From Timema cristinae (Eukaryota > Arthropoda > Insecta > Phasmatodea > Timematidae): a stretch of 64,000 nt of DNA. How positions within the stretch are numbered: the stretch's first letter is position 1; each line of letters starts with the position of its first letter. Where the stretch lies: contig JBCFYV010000559.1 in the NCBI GenBank assembly GCA_039000515.1, positions 1-64,000 on the forward strand, written 5' to 3'. Made by a program: the position numbers and the translations under genes. The notes below the pieces were generated by a model that was not told where the DNA came from, did not search any database, and was given only the letters and a program-made list of their open reading frames with translations. Shown here piece by piece: positions 44,001-55,194 of this stretch.

Positions 44001-44240
44001 CTACTTACCATTGACTGTAACGTAGAATGTGCACACTAAATATTAGAACAGCCACAGTTCATGAACAGCGCTTACAAAATGGCCGAGATGGAGTGATAGC
44101 GAGGAGTTCAAATTATATCCAACAGAGACTGCTCTGTTGTGGATCTACTGAATGCTGCCACCTCTGCAGTATACATGTATTTCCCGAGATATCGATATGT
44201 GGCCATATTAAAAGCATCGCCTTATTTGGGCCAACCACCT
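41046..44240 (-). mobile_element. Pogo/Tigger-like transposon with TIRs and TA duplication
   Basis: The left end AGGTGGTTTGCCCAAATAAG (41046) pairs with the right end ending at 44240 (CTTATTTGGGCCAACCACCT), one mismatch in about 20. TA flanks both sides (41044-41045, 44241-44242). AAGGCCAC motifs recur below the ends (41062, 41267, 43830, 43849) in both orientations, possibly transposase binding sites. The transposase pseudogene is inside on the minus strand. 3.2 kb in total, both ends preserved. Confidence 0.85.
41399..43295 (-). pseudogene. Pogo/Tigger-like transposase with C-terminal PHD-type finger, broken
   Basis: A cut-and-paste DDE transposase. ATG 43293-43295 begins APVQLKLRRAQWTSEKIKAA, the psq-type HTH start. 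The middle is decayed (42650-43250) but shows ADKPHLIYNVDEKG-like sequence. 42421-42645 reads MVLFKGQRLKPEWEENLPPG and TCETLSQWIDHF, and the next segment has the HELQPLDKTV motif. 41680-42276 gives FGNIFSKVW and SGFKATGIYPYNPD, then a Ser/Thr-rich linker. The end (41399-41626) is a Cys-rich finger: YCFLCNQDRLADLRLCASC, YVHEECVGLTKSD, PMC. At least three frame changes or stops. The C-terminal finger is typical of the insect pogo/jerky-like family. Confidence 0.8.
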
Positions 44241-44424
44241 TACAAAATAATTTTACTCTTTCCACTGTCAAATACACTTCACATCAGATACGGCTTTTTT
44301 TTAAATCATTAATCTAATTTGTTTAGTAGAACCTTTCTTTTTCAAATTGTAAAGTAAACTTTCAATATTAACAATGTTTGCATGGTCTCTTTTGGTGATT
44401 TTCGTGAAAAATACACAAACGCTT

Positions 44425-44510
44425 TAGGTAAAGTCAGGAGTCTTGAGAGAAGGGGTTTTTTTCGTCTTACCGCTGAGCAGTTTCTGGGGATAAATTCATT
44501 TATTCATACC
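44425..44510 (+). repeat. Dispersed repeat, inverted partner of 4085-4168
   Basis: About 85 bases matching the reverse complement of 4085-4168, including TCGTCTTACCGCTGAGCAGT and GGATAAAT. Confidence 0.65.
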
Positions 44511-44514
44511 TAAT

Positions 44515-45725
44515 AAATTAAAAAATTCTATATTAATTTTTTTTTAACTTTTTTTTAAAACCACAACTTACCAACTAAAACAACAAGCTTATAATAACAA
44601 TAGTGACTACAAAATGATTGACTAAATTTTAAATATAATCGTTAGATTACTTCCACTCACTCTTTCATTAATTCCTTCATTCATACAATTATCCCAGTAT
44701 TATTTATAAACAGTTTATTTGTTAGGTTTACAAAAGCATGAAGAGCCAGATTCTCCTAGAAATAATATTCCTTTTGACTGCAGATTTGAAAGCAGCCGAC
44801 CCAGTCAAGTCCCCTTACTGAGGGAGGTAGCGCATTCCACGACCGTGATGTTTCGACTGTGAAATTAACGGGAATAGAACTCAAATTTGTGAATAGGGAT
44901 GCTTATAAAGGTAAGTTTTTAGCACGTGCATTAGCTGATGTTGATTTTTAATAGATTAAAATTGGTTGCTGAAACCTATTCAACTCCATATGGTTTTCCA
45001 ATTTTCTAAAATCATTGGGCTTCTTGAATACAGGGAATGTCTTCATAAAATATAGAATTTGGATTGGGCCGAGACAAACTATTAAACATTTATAGCATTT
45101 GATTGCTCTCTATATATTTTTATATAATAAGAATATCATTCAAAGCCTTCACTTTTTTTAAAAATCTGCGTCTCGTGTCCCGTCCGGAATAATTCAGTAA
45201 GATTGAGGAAAATAGAATTTGTGTAGCTGTTACTACAATTGATTTAAAGAAGAATGGGAAACATTTAGTAAAAATCAATCTCCGTAAATCTGATCAGATT
45301 TGAACCCTGACTTTCCAATAACCGGCAAACCAGACCATTGATATTACCTTTAGTCTGTCAGCTAGACCACGCAAGTGTTTGTTTAAATGTAGTTTGAGGA
45401 ATCTTAATCCAGTTCGGTCATATACTACGGTAATTAAAATATATATCTTACCGATATTTCTCTTCGAAAATTTGGGTGGATTTTCTCTCAATTATGCCTC
45501 CTTGACTCCGACTTTACTAACGTAATTAATTGTGATAGTTCGGACGGGTAGTAATATGAACTGCAAATATTATCGTTTTAACGCAGTCTACACTATTTAA
45601 TCTATTTTTACTTGAGTTAAAAACTAAGTATGTACGCTGTCAATTATTACATCCAGTACGAGAGAGATAATTTCAGTGAAATATATCTGATTAAAATACT
45701 ATCCTTAAGATGTGGTGTAAGGCCA
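44515..45725. other. Decayed DNA with SINE-like scraps
   Basis: 45293-45400 on the minus strand resembles a SINE head (GCGTGGTCTAGCTGACAG, then GGGTTCAAATCTG). 45518-45570 on the plus strand resembles a SINE 3' end (GTAATTAATTGTGATAG, GGACGGGTAGTAATAT). The rest has no recognised feature. Confidence 0.4.
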
Positions 45726-45726
45726 G

Positions 45727-45925
45727 TGTTTTTATAGCCACACTTTTTTGGTTAAAAACAAATACAATATTCTCCAGTTGGAACATAGTGTTTAATTTCC
45801 GTAATTGTGATATCAACATTTTTTTAAATATCTATGTTGAGCATAGCAACATTAGATGAGAAACTTTTTTTAAAGAAGGTAAAAAATTGTCATTAAATTC
45901 CAGGACACCCTTGATAGATATTAAA
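45727..45925 (+). repeat. Diverged relative of the 37096-37463 palindrome
   Basis: Blocks match the palindrome's left arm in order: TTTTTATAG, TTTTTTGG, AATATTCTCCAGTTGGAACA, TAGTGTTTAATTT. It ends with AATTCCAGGACACCCTTGAT, which belongs to the palindrome's right half. Most of the right arm is missing. Confidence 0.6.
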
Positions 45926-45929
45926 GAAG

Positions 45930-46885
45930 TAAAGTGGTATCAAAACGTGAATAAAACTAAACATATGTGTTACTGTATGTTATTTGATTTTATTTTGACT
46001 AAAAAAAGTTTTGCTAGAAAAAACTGCAGAAACCCTCCCGTTTTCTCAATACACCTTGAAAAAACAGTTTTTTATTTTTTGACTGTGCTTCAAACAACTA
46101 TGTCTCTACCTGAGCAGTCTCGTGATTACTAGATTTGTGTGTGTAGTATTGTTGGCGTTGTTGAGCGGCAGGCCTGGAATCCTGGCAAATACCATGCACA
46201 CACGGGTGACACATCAAACATGTACCGGATGTTTGATCATTCTCTCATCAAACGAAACATTTGTTCAAAAAGGAACACACAAATGTTGAGAATATCTTTG
46301 ACCTTATTATGCTGGAATGCGAATGATCATGTCCACTCGACTACAACATTTTCTATTTATTTGTTGAGTATATACAATATATACTTTTTTCTCTTCAGAA
46401 AGTCCTCTGATATTCGCAAAAATACCTTATAAATAATTATAGCTCAACCTTAAAACGTTCATTATAAAGTTAATCATAAGCGAGACATAAATCAATATGT
46501 TTTTTTTTTAGATCAAGGCTGAGAATTTTTAATAGTATTTTAATAACAATGATGGTAGGGTTTGGGGGGAGGGGGGTGACAATATTCCCTGTTGATTGTC
46601 GATTGAAGATTCTATGATGCATTTACATAACATTGCAATGTATATAATAGATAATTCTATACCCTTATACATATGAGAGGACTAATATGACCAAATAATA
46701 AATTTCAACACGATTTGTTCTCAAAAAAAAAAAAGTTGTTTGCCTTGAAAAGACAAACTCAAATATTTCCCAAATGCTTTGGGTAATTGTCCAAATTTAA
46801 GGGACAAAAACCCGCATCTAAATAATGCCCAATTATAATTGAAATAAAATGTAACCAGCAATTGTATAAACTACTCTCTTAGTTC
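45930..46885. other. AT-rich stretch without recognised features
   Basis: Frames at 45887-46432 have no recognisable content. Confidence 0.4.
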
Positions 46886-46989
46886 AAATCAGTGGTTTCC
46901 AACCTTTTTCGGAGTGCGACCCCAATTTTTTACCTCTGAGATTGTCGCTACGCCTTGAATTTGGATCCTAGGTTTTTAATTGATACAAA

Positions 46990-47510
46990 ATGATTATATA
47001 ACTATTATAAAAATGTATCAATCACTTTTAATAAACATTAAAAAAAAACAAGTTGTCTGGGGTAGTATAAACAATGTCAAAAGAAACCAACATAAAACTG
47101 TACAGTAAGTGGATTTTTGAACTTGCATTGATTCACATAGTTTATTAAACTTGGCACTAGGTAAAAAATAGTCAATCTGAGATCCGTCTATGTTAAACCT
47201 ATCATTTATATTTAGTTTTAATGGCAGCCGCAGTATAAAATCCGGTTTCACAGAAATAGGACGTGGAAAAACGGCAAGAGTACTGCTACGGATTTGGCAA
47301 TCATTGTTGGGCACTGACTTTCAGCCTGAATCCAAAAACTGCATGAGCTCACATGTTTTAAAATTGTGTGCCGCTGTGGGACAGAGGACATGTTTATCAG
47401 TTTTTCCCCCCCACTAATTGGAAGCCTCTCTCTTGCCTCTACAGAAAACGGATTTCTAAAATCCACATATTTTGACTGATATCATCAAGGGGTTCCTTAA
47501 AATATTATTC
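46990..47510 (-). pseudogene. hAT transposase, C-terminal dimerisation part
   Basis: The minus strand reads DDISQNMWILEIRF, AKSVAVLLPFFHV, YFCETGFYTAAAIKTKYK and DLRLTIFYL over three frames. This is the ordered signature of the SCAND3/GTF2IRD2-type hAT C-terminus (LPF, Y-C-E-x-G-F, IKTKYRNRL, DLR). Frameshifts and stops are numerous. Confidence 0.7.
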
Positions 47511-47545
47511 GAGCCCTATTTTAGAAATATTAGGTGGTTGGTAAT

Positions 47546-48175
47546 AAAAAAAATGGGTGTGTATACTTATGTACGCGGCGTGAGAAGTTATAATTCTTTG
47601 GCATCATTCAATAATTGTATTTCTTTATTTTGTAAATATTAAATAACAATAATAAATATTTAACAATAATAATTTAATAATATTTAGTATTAATTATGTT
47701 AAATATAATATTTTAATTTATATCAATAAATAATACATACGGATAGTTAACCTCAATTATATTGGAGCACTTGAAAAAGTCTAAGCACAATTTTTTCACT
47801 AATATTTCGAATAGTTAAATAATATTAATCAAAATTATTCAATTTAAATCACTACTGAATATAATTTATTAGCACATATATAATTCGCACTTGTATGAAA
47901 CTAAAACACGTGCGTGAATGTAGAACTAGAAACATGTGGATAAATATTATATATATGAAAACAGTGATCAGAGGCGACGAGCGTACCAACATGCGCGATT
48001 AACAGAGGTTCTATTTCTATTTTGTTGGTAGCTTTTTTTTTTTTTTTTCGAGACTTAATGAGCGGTTTAGCTTCAACATGTTACTTTTGTGTTACAGTGA
48101 TGCGCGCGCATCTAAAATTTCACTCTCATAATTTTTTTCATAACGCGCTAAAGAAGTATAACTTCAAAAAAATGT
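47546..48175 (+). repeat. Host repeat copy 2, without LINE insertions
   Basis: About 630 bases equal to the three segments of copy 1 (13068-13198, 19940-20433, 26766-26815) joined together. At 48114-48123 AAAATTTCAC runs straight into TCTCATAA: the empty form of the LINE D site. Both ends carry GAAGT-TATA-CTTC-like palindromes (47579-47598, 48153-48166). There is no ORF. It sits inside a hAT transposase frame, so it is mobile or was at some time. Confidence 0.85.
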
Positions 48176-48863
48176 TTTAAAGGCATACCGGACATTGTGT
48201 TCAATAGTTTCGTTGAGTTTTGGGAACATGTCAAGTAAACTTTCTTCAACTTTTGCCAGCCATAGATCTAGTTTATCAATAAAAGCTTCACCTTGTCACT
48301 TGAAATGGAAATGTTCGATTAGAACCTGCATTGACGTGTTAAAAACATTAATTATTCAATATAATCAACAAGTACGCTAGTTTGCACAAAAAACTGTTTT
48401 CATTTATCTTAATTTTATTCCTTGGGTAGTCACCGTCTTTGGTGTAAAGACTAATTTATCCTTGTCTTCAAACACTCTTGCAAGCAATTTCCCGCGTGAC
48501 AACCAGCATGCAGCACAGTAGTGTAAGAGATAACTGTGTTCAACCCCTGTTCCCTCGCATAAAGCAGCAAACAAAACGTTTATTCAGTTGGTCTTGTCTT
48601 AATGTAGTTTCACTATTTTAATGATGGAACTAAATGCAACAATTAGTTCAGTTACTCATGTCCAGATGGCATTGGGAGCCCTCCTTTCACGTGAGCTTAT
48701 AAACCACTCCTTTCTCCAAGCATAGCAGGAGTACCATCATTGCACATCCCAACACAATATTATCACTTCATCTCACTTGCTTTCAAAAATCTCTAGGTTC
48801 TTGAAAAGTCCCTCAACATTGGATCTTCCCGGAATTGGAGCAATAGTCTTCTTTAACAGATCT
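48176..48863 (-). pseudogene. hAT transposase, central part
   Basis: The minus strand reads, across frames, VEGLFKNLEIFESK, a CYAW.KEWFISSRERRAPNAI segment, INVLFAALCEGTGVEHSYLL and WLSRGKLLARVFEDKDKLV, then DLWLAKVEESLLDMFPKLNE up to NVRYAF beside the inserted repeat. The order equals that of SCAND3/ZBED5-like hAT transposases (PAML-G, H-C-hydrophobic helix, LC-x-x-x-G-x-x-H, WLSRG motif). Several stops are present; the Cys/His metal site is partly lost. Confidence 0.75.
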
Positions 48864-49477
48864 CCCCCCCTGTGTGAAGGGGTTTAGAATAATCTCGCAG
48901 TAACCCCTGCTTGTAAGAGGTGAGTTAAAGGGGAGGCTTTTGTGCGGACGCACCTCGTGAAGGACAAATTTATCCTATATCTTTCCTTTCACATCCTTTT
49001 TTCTTCCTTCCCTTTATTTCTTTTCCTTCTTCTCCCTTTCGATTTTCTTTACTTACCTCTTGATTCCCTTCCCCTGCCGTTCAGTCCTGCACGAAAGCCT
49101 TTAGGCCTCTTCTTTTGATGACCTGGCAGGCAACACGGCTCTCTCGGATGATTATTGGCTACCATTGCTTTTGAGCTCCTTATGAGAGTGCGCTGGTTGT
49201 AATATCTTAGTAGACGGCCTTAGGGATGACAATAACCGGGTTACGGTACTTTGAGAAAAGACCAGTTGCTTCCATAAGGGCCCGGACGTAAAATTGGCAC
49301 TTTACTACACCGATTTGCTGCGATGACTTCTTTCCTGGCGATTACCCATGCGAAGATTGTCATGTCTAGCGTCGTATGGGGCCTTTCGTCGGGACAATTA
49401 ACGGGCCATATGTGGTAATACCACTTGGATCACCCTGGGTCTACGTCCAAGTATTATGCAGGTTGTACCAAATTGGC

Positions 49478-50994
49478 ATGGGCAATTCTTTTGTCTCGTT
49501 GAAACCTTAATATCCGATGTCACTTTACTGCCAAATGTTGCTGGGCATCTCACTGCCCGGCCTTTCCCAGGGCCGTAATTCAGAAAAGAGGCGAAAGTGG
49601 AAAAGGCTGTATAGTCCAACTTTGAAAATTCAGGAAGTTGTGAGACCTACGCCCCTCTTCCTAGTGATGTCTGGAATGGAGAGTAATGAGAGCCTAAAGC
49701 GAGTCAGACCATTATTTATCCTCGAAAGAGTAATAAATGGTGCAGCACAATGTGACGTATCATCAGAAAACTGCGTGATGGCACCATCATGATACAAACA
49801 ATGACTGATATTCAGTCTTCAAGACTAATGACAATCTCAGAAATACCGTTGAGCAATACGTCTCATATACGGTGAAGGTGGAACCTCAATGGTTCATCAA
49901 TGTTTGCAAGGGAGTGGTCACTTGCTATGACCTCGACTGCGTGAGCATTGAGGAAATCTGTGAGGAGCTTTCCCCTCAGCACGTCACCGAAGTGTACCTT
50001 ATTGTCACCAAAAATAATATACAGTAGAGAAAAAACTAGATACATATATCCTCCACTTTTGCGACACCTACTCTTCCAAAGGAGGTCCGAGCGGGTTTCA
50101 CGTGCTCGGGTTCGGCCGTATGTCCCTAACCCTCGGCGCTGTTTTCAATGCCAAGAATTTGAAGCCTGCGATGCCGTTGGTAAGCCGATCTGTGCGGATT
50201 GCGGACAAGAGGCTCACGAAACACCATGTGAGTCTCGAAGTTCTGCGTAAACTGTAAGGGTCCACACTCTGCCTGATCTCGGGCTTGTCCGAAATGGAAG
50301 GTAGAAAAAAAAGTCTGGAGATTCAATCCGAAAAAAAGATCTCATATGCCCAGGCACGCAAGGAATACTTATCTAGTCAGGACTCCGGTATTTCAAACTT
50401 CATATTAGCTAGATTGTCAGCCAGAACTTTAACTGTCCTAACTGCCATTGCGCAGTTAATGTCGCTAAGATGTCCACGTGACTGTGCCATTGGTCTCTAC
50501 TCGAGACATTCATAGTGATGTCGCGCCAACTAAGGTGGGCCGAATTTTTACAGGGGGTGAAACTGCCACCAAGGTCGTCTCTGCACCAAGGCGTCTCTCG
50601 CCATCCGTACCACCGAGGAGCCTCCTCGAGGAAACCACCCCTCACCCCGAGCCCACCTCTGGGAACCCGCCGGTTCTGCCTCGGAGAAAAAAAACAACCT
50701 GCGGCCGTTGTTGGGCCGTCCATTCTTTCCTCTGTGACTACAGAGGCAGGGTGTGGGGGCGAGTCCCACCGGCGCTCTGAAAAAAGCCCAGCGAGGAACT
50801 GCGAAATAAAAATAACAAAAAAAGGTAAGTCGGTGCCTAAGCCCTCCCTGAAGGACTCATCACCTTAGTCTTTATTAAAATCAAAACCTCTCATAAAGAG
50901 CGAGGGCTAGAACAGACTCTTTAAAGCACGTGGCTTGAAAGGTCCTAAATCAATTTTATTTCTTAGGGATAGTGTTATGGATTGCGTGGACTAA
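49478..50994 (+). pseudogene. ORF1 remnant of LINE F
   Basis: The ATG-equivalent is at 49478 and the terminal TAA at 50992-50994, 19 bases before the ORF2 ATG. The middle (49850-50010) preserves FLNVCKGVVTCYDLD-like sequence (here beginning WFINVCKGV) over frame changes. Zinc-knuckle DNA at 50135-50290 keeps CADCGQEAHETPCES, but the first knuckle has an internal loss after CQEFE. The GC-rich repeat is reduced (50615-50670). More than five frameshifts. Confidence 0.75.
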
Positions 50995-51013
50995 AATACT
51001 TTTGTATAATAAA

Positions 51014-52310
51014 ATGCCGCTACTACAATGGAACTATGGGGGTTTTCATGCTCATGTCGAGGAAATTAAACTGCTAATTTTATCCCTGCATCTTTTAATC
51101 TTATGTTTGCAGGAGACCAACTTTCCGCCCTGCTGACAACCCGAAGGCTTCGTGGCTGCTATGTGTATCTGGAGTCATTCCGGATTCTACGTTTCTCGAG
51201 CTCGCCGTATCATTCGTGAAAGCAGAAGACAGTCTCGGAGACAATTTATTTTCTACCTTACAATTCGCACTCCCATAACCTAAGGTTTGGGATAGTATTC
51301 GTAAATTATGTAGTAGCAAAAATTTAATTAATAATATACCTGCCATCATATCTAAAGGTTCTCTTTGTCTCCTCCCTTGTGGGCGCCGTCATTGTATTGG
51401 GCTCGTGTTCGTCGCTATATATATATTTACTGCGAGCTACTCTAACGAGTTCGCATTGCATAAGCGGAACATCGAGCGCCATATTATCGAGTTTGGTTAA
51501 ATTCGGGGGAGGATTATAACTCCCCTTTCACTATAGATGAACTGAACTATGCATATTCGCAGGCGGGCAGTACAGCTTCCGGCCCTGATGATATTCATTA
51601 CGAAATGTTGCGCCCGCTACACCCTGTTGGACTGCCATTTATTTAGGACCTCTACAATAGTGTTTGAGAATCTCATCAGTTCCTATCACTATGGAGACAA
51701 GCGACCGTTAACCCTATTCATAAAATGGCAAGGATAAATTAGAACCAACTAGCTATAGACCCATAGTCTTAACTATTTGTGTATGCAAAATATTAGAGAA
51801 AATTATTAATAAAAGATTTACATGTTATTTGGAATCTCGCAATCTACTATCCGATATGCAATGTGGTTTCCGCGTAACCGATCCACGTGGATCACCTTGT
51901 TCGCCTTGAGACAGCAGTTCGTGTGATATAATTTTATGTCAGATAAGCACTTCTGAGTAAGGTTAAATAATATCTTATCAGATGAATTTATTTAAAAAAT
52001 GGGGTGCCTCAGAGCAGCGTTTTTAAGTGGTACGTTGTTCGCCATCGCAATAAATGGCATTGCGGACTATGTGAGCTCACCTGTTCGGTTCATACCTTTC
52101 CGTGGATGACTACGCATTTTATTGCAGTTCATCAAGTCTCCACAGGGTGAACGGCAGATACAATTATCTGTCAACAATCTATGGCTCTGGGTATCTCGTA
52201 GTGGCTTTCACTTATCCCCAACCAAGACGACGATTGTCCACTTCCATAGATTACGCAGAATACAGCCAGCCCCAAATAGTTGAATGAACAACGTTGTTTT
52301 ACCTGTTCGG
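51014..52310 (+). pseudogene. ORF2 remnant of LINE F
   Basis: ATG 51014 (PLLQWNYGGFHAHVEEIK). The endonuclease ends abruptly near 51163, where the sequence jumps to the segment equivalent to 16390 of copy C. RT traces are GPDDIHYEMLR, PTSYRPI, QCGFR and a FVDD-equivalent near 52096-52110 reading RGWLRI/MDDYAFYC. Many stops. RNase H is absent from this part. Confidence 0.75.
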
Positions 52311-52639
52311 AGACAATTCTTCGCGATTTTAAGACGTCAGCTAGTCATTTACAAAAGCCACACACTAAACACAATGAAACCGAAGCCTCTTTTACTTCGC
52401 TTCTTCAATGCGACCAAAAAACTCTAAAGGACGTAATACCTTACACATAAAAACTTAACATCTCAGTCAATTTAGTTAATACATAATAAGAAAGGTGATT
52501 TCGTAAAATGCCTTCTTAGGTCAAAATAATGGTGTACAAATTACGTGTACATACTAAGGGTGGATTCATAGAAGATCCATAATTTTAGAATATCCTAGGC
52601 GTGTATTATTATAATTTTTATCAATATTTATTGTTTACT

Positions 52640-53196
52640 AGCTGTTGACCGCGACTTCGATCGCGTTTTCACTCTTTTTTTAAATGACTGGCGCGCCACC
52701 TATTGTTAAATCCAGAAACTGAGGCTAAAATTACTTAGGTTGTTATTAAAAAAATCCAGCCTTATTTCTTGTCTACATCATAAAGGGAACACTTCCGTGT
52801 AAAATTTCATCTTTCCAGGTCTAGGGTTTGGGCTGAGCATTGATCTAATAAGAAATAAGGCGACTTGAAGTCGAAAATATAAATCCTCTTTATTCCTTAT
52901 CCGTGGGAATTTCGGAAAATCCTGAAAACCATTATTAGTGATTATAATTACCTACTTACATGCCAAATTTGAAGTCTCTAATAATTATAGTTTACGGAAA
53001 TAAGGCAACTTTAAGGCGAAAATATAAATCCTTCTATTCCCTATCCCGTGAGAATCGCAAAAATCCTACCTTATTCCTTATCTACACTATAAAGAAAACC
53101 TCTGTGCAAAATTTCAGCTTTCTAAGTCCAAGGATTTGGGGTTGGGCATTGATGAGGCAGTCATTGAGTCAGGACTTTTCTTTTTATATGTATAAA
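52640..53196 (+). repeat. Dispersed insect repeat, copies 2 and 3 in tandem
   Basis: Two partial copies of the 12188-12416 repeat: 52640-52852 (starting ACTAGCTGTTGACCGCGACTT, with CATCATAAAGGGAACAC and GGTTTGGGCTGAGC) and 52860-53196 (twice TATAAATCC..TATTCC, then GTGCAAAATTTCAGCTTTCT, AGTCAGGACTTTTCTTTTTA). They lie in the gap between the two parts of LINE F. Confidence 0.65.
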
Positions 53197-53199
53197 TAA

Positions 53200-53685
53200 A
53201 GTCTGACATTTAAATTTACATGTATCAATCAGTATGCATGTAGCGTCTGCGTTTGACATGCCTAATGATACAATTTCACTTGTTTTAAAGTGTACCAATA
53301 AGGTAACATCTATTTCTATACAATTCATCATTTTAGTGTATAGTTAAAATCTCTTTATAAATACATATAATTTTTTTTTCTACATATTATATTGATCATT
53401 TTTATTTACAAATAATTTTTAAATTTTTAAAATTTCATCTATAGTCAGTTTTTTATTCCGCATTTAATCTTTTGTTTGTTAAAATTTCTAATGTTAATGT
53501 ATGCTAAAATTGTCTTTTATTCAGATTTCTATAGCTCAATTTTTTTAAATAAAGATCTTAACACTTTAATTTATTTTTTGCAAAATCTTTCTAAATGTTA
53601 ATGAATTTTCATTGATTTTGTCTTTTGATTGCATTAAAATAATATTAGTACATCAATTTTCAAATTTTATTTTTACAAAGTGTGG
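53200..53685. other. Very AT-rich stretch without recognised features
   Basis: No ORF or element end. Confidence 0.5.
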
Positions 53686-54255
53686 TAATTTTGCGATGCT
53701 CCCCTTAGTGTGTATCACATTTTGGTGGGGTGTCGCAAGTATGCCCTATTCGCCTGGCTCTTGATTTTAAAGGTGACATTTGTTTTTTATTACGCGATAG
53801 TGCGGATGGAGTAATATGTTTCCTCCGTTTCATACGCCAGGGGAATTTTTTAATACTTTTTATTTCCTCTTGAGTTCACTCTTTATAGAATGTCTCACTT
53901 GGATATTATCTCATATTGAAATTAGTTTTACCAATTTTATTTTATTTTAATAATTGTGAATTTTTATTTAGTTTTTACACATCTGCTACTTTAAGCAGAT
54001 GTATTATGCCTATTTATTTTATCCTAAGGAATTTCACTATGTGTTATTTGTATTTATTTAATGTAGTGTATACACCTGCGTTTTTTAGGTGTAGGCTATA
54101 TACTCTCTTGTTTTCTATACTGAGATTTTACTATACATTTTCTTTATTTTGAGCGCTAATGACCGGCATGTGTCGATGCAGATAATAATAATAATAATAA
54201 TAATAATAATATAATAATAATAATAATAATAATAATATAATAATAATAATAATAC
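53686..54255 (+). mobile_element. I-like LINE 3' end, probably of copy F
   Basis: Starts in the C-terminal motif (TTTTGCGATGCTCCCCTTAG), passes the end of the ORF (LRDSADGVICFLRFIRQ-like) and a 3' UTR that has diverged, and ends in a long TAA microsatellite (54182-54254). It keeps a hairpin ACATCTGC/GCAGATGT (53975-54002) where copies C and E have ACACCTG/CAGGTGT, and a second, TACACCT/AGGTGTA (54070-54095). Confidence 0.8.
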
Positions 54256-54299
54256 ACACTTATTTAATTTTAAAAATGTTCCACATAATCACCTGACGC

Positions 54300-54605
54300 C
54301 AGGGCCGCAAGTTATCTCTTAATAAAACGTCAACTAATTAAACAAACATTTCAGTATTTAATGAACAACCAACATTTCCCGGGCATATTCTAACAAAAGA
54401 CTCGACTGCCGATGATAGGAGGTATTTGAGTTCCAAACCTAGTAGGGGGTGTATTGATTTTTTTCATAAATGATTTCCCACTCCCCCCCTCCGCGTAAAT
54501 GTGGGTCACCTCACCTCCTCCCCATCCCTAACAGATTAACATATTTTTTCCCACATACGTAAAACCCGTACGGTTTATTATTAATTTGCGGTACTAAAAA
54601 ATAAT
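54300..54605 (+). mobile_element. SINE, decayed
   Basis: Head-like GACTCGACTGCCGATGATAG then GAGTTCCAAACC. Body block TTTCCCACTCCCCCCCTCCG, then TCCCCATCCCTAACAGATTA, and the 3' end TTGCGGTACTAAAAAATAAT matches the SINE family's GGTGCTAATAATA end. Confidence 0.6.
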
Positions 54606-54609
54606 ATAA

Positions 54610-55190
54610 AATATATATAATTAATTTCAATCTTCACGTTTCTCTAGGCTCCCCCTCCCACTGCATCATTCCATCTACTTGGGAAGCTCTCCGGGAACAA
54701 AAGACTCTACCTCAACCCCGTTCTCTCTCGTTCCAACAGGTGCAGTACCAGCGAGGACAAGTACACTACACCGCGGTTAATAGTTAAACACCACCAGCAG
54801 CAGGTGTTGCTTGTAAGATGAGGGCCAAGGGACCCCTTTCCTACAGCGAGAACCTTCAACCCTCCCAGCACTTAGCGGGGCAAACTCTCCTTACCACCCT
54901 TACACAGGAACTAATAAATTATTGACACCCTTTTCTACATACAATCCCTTAGTCCTCATGAATACAAGCCGCTTAAACAAGTGACTGGATACTTAAACTT
55001 AGTACTGGTATCAAACTAACAAGTCCCTCAGAGCTGTCATTCAATAAATTATGGCTCTATCTTGTGCTAATCCTTGAATTTGCATCGTTTCGCTACGAAT
55101 TGGAAGCCTGTGGAGCAAGAGCGCGTCGAAGGGTTTTGTTTGAGCTGACGTTCTCAAAATTATACCTGAAAAATGCTTGTGGGTATATAT
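54610..55190. other. No supported feature
   Basis: GC-richer than the surroundings (54650-54900), but no ORF, inverted ends or known repeat was recognised. Confidence 0.4.
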
Positions 55191-55194
55191 ATAT

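Larger units (their letters stand above)
46890..48863 (-). mobile_element. hAT element (SCAND3/ZBED5-like), split and truncated
   Basis: CAGTGGTTTCCAACCTTTTT at 46890 is a typical hAT terminus and would be the 3' end relative to the minus-strand transposase. The coding parts lie at 46990-47510 and 48176-48863, separated by a copy of the host repeat (47546-48175). At 48864 LINE copy F begins, cutting off the N-terminal part. The opposite terminus was not found. Confidence 0.7.
48864..52310 (+). mobile_element. I-like LINE copy F, 5' and central parts with deletions
   Basis: The 5' head (CCCCCCCTGTGTGAAGGGG) is degraded but recognisable, and the pyrimidine tract follows. ORF1 and ORF2 remnants are below. 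Compared with copy C it lacks about 800 bases of endonuclease (jump near 51163) and about 140 bases of RT (near 51925). It breaks off at 52310 in the RT C-terminal region. It is more diverged than A, C and D. Its 5' end abuts hAT coding sequence. Confidence 0.85.

Noticed and set aside
47579..47598. loxP-like recombination site (GAAGTTATACTTC)
   Set aside because: Similarity to a palindromic recombinase site is superficial; it lies at the ends of a dispersed repeat and no recombinase gene is present.
54182..54254. CRISPR-like or satellite array
   Set aside because: A simple TAA microsatellite forming the LINE tail; no spacers.
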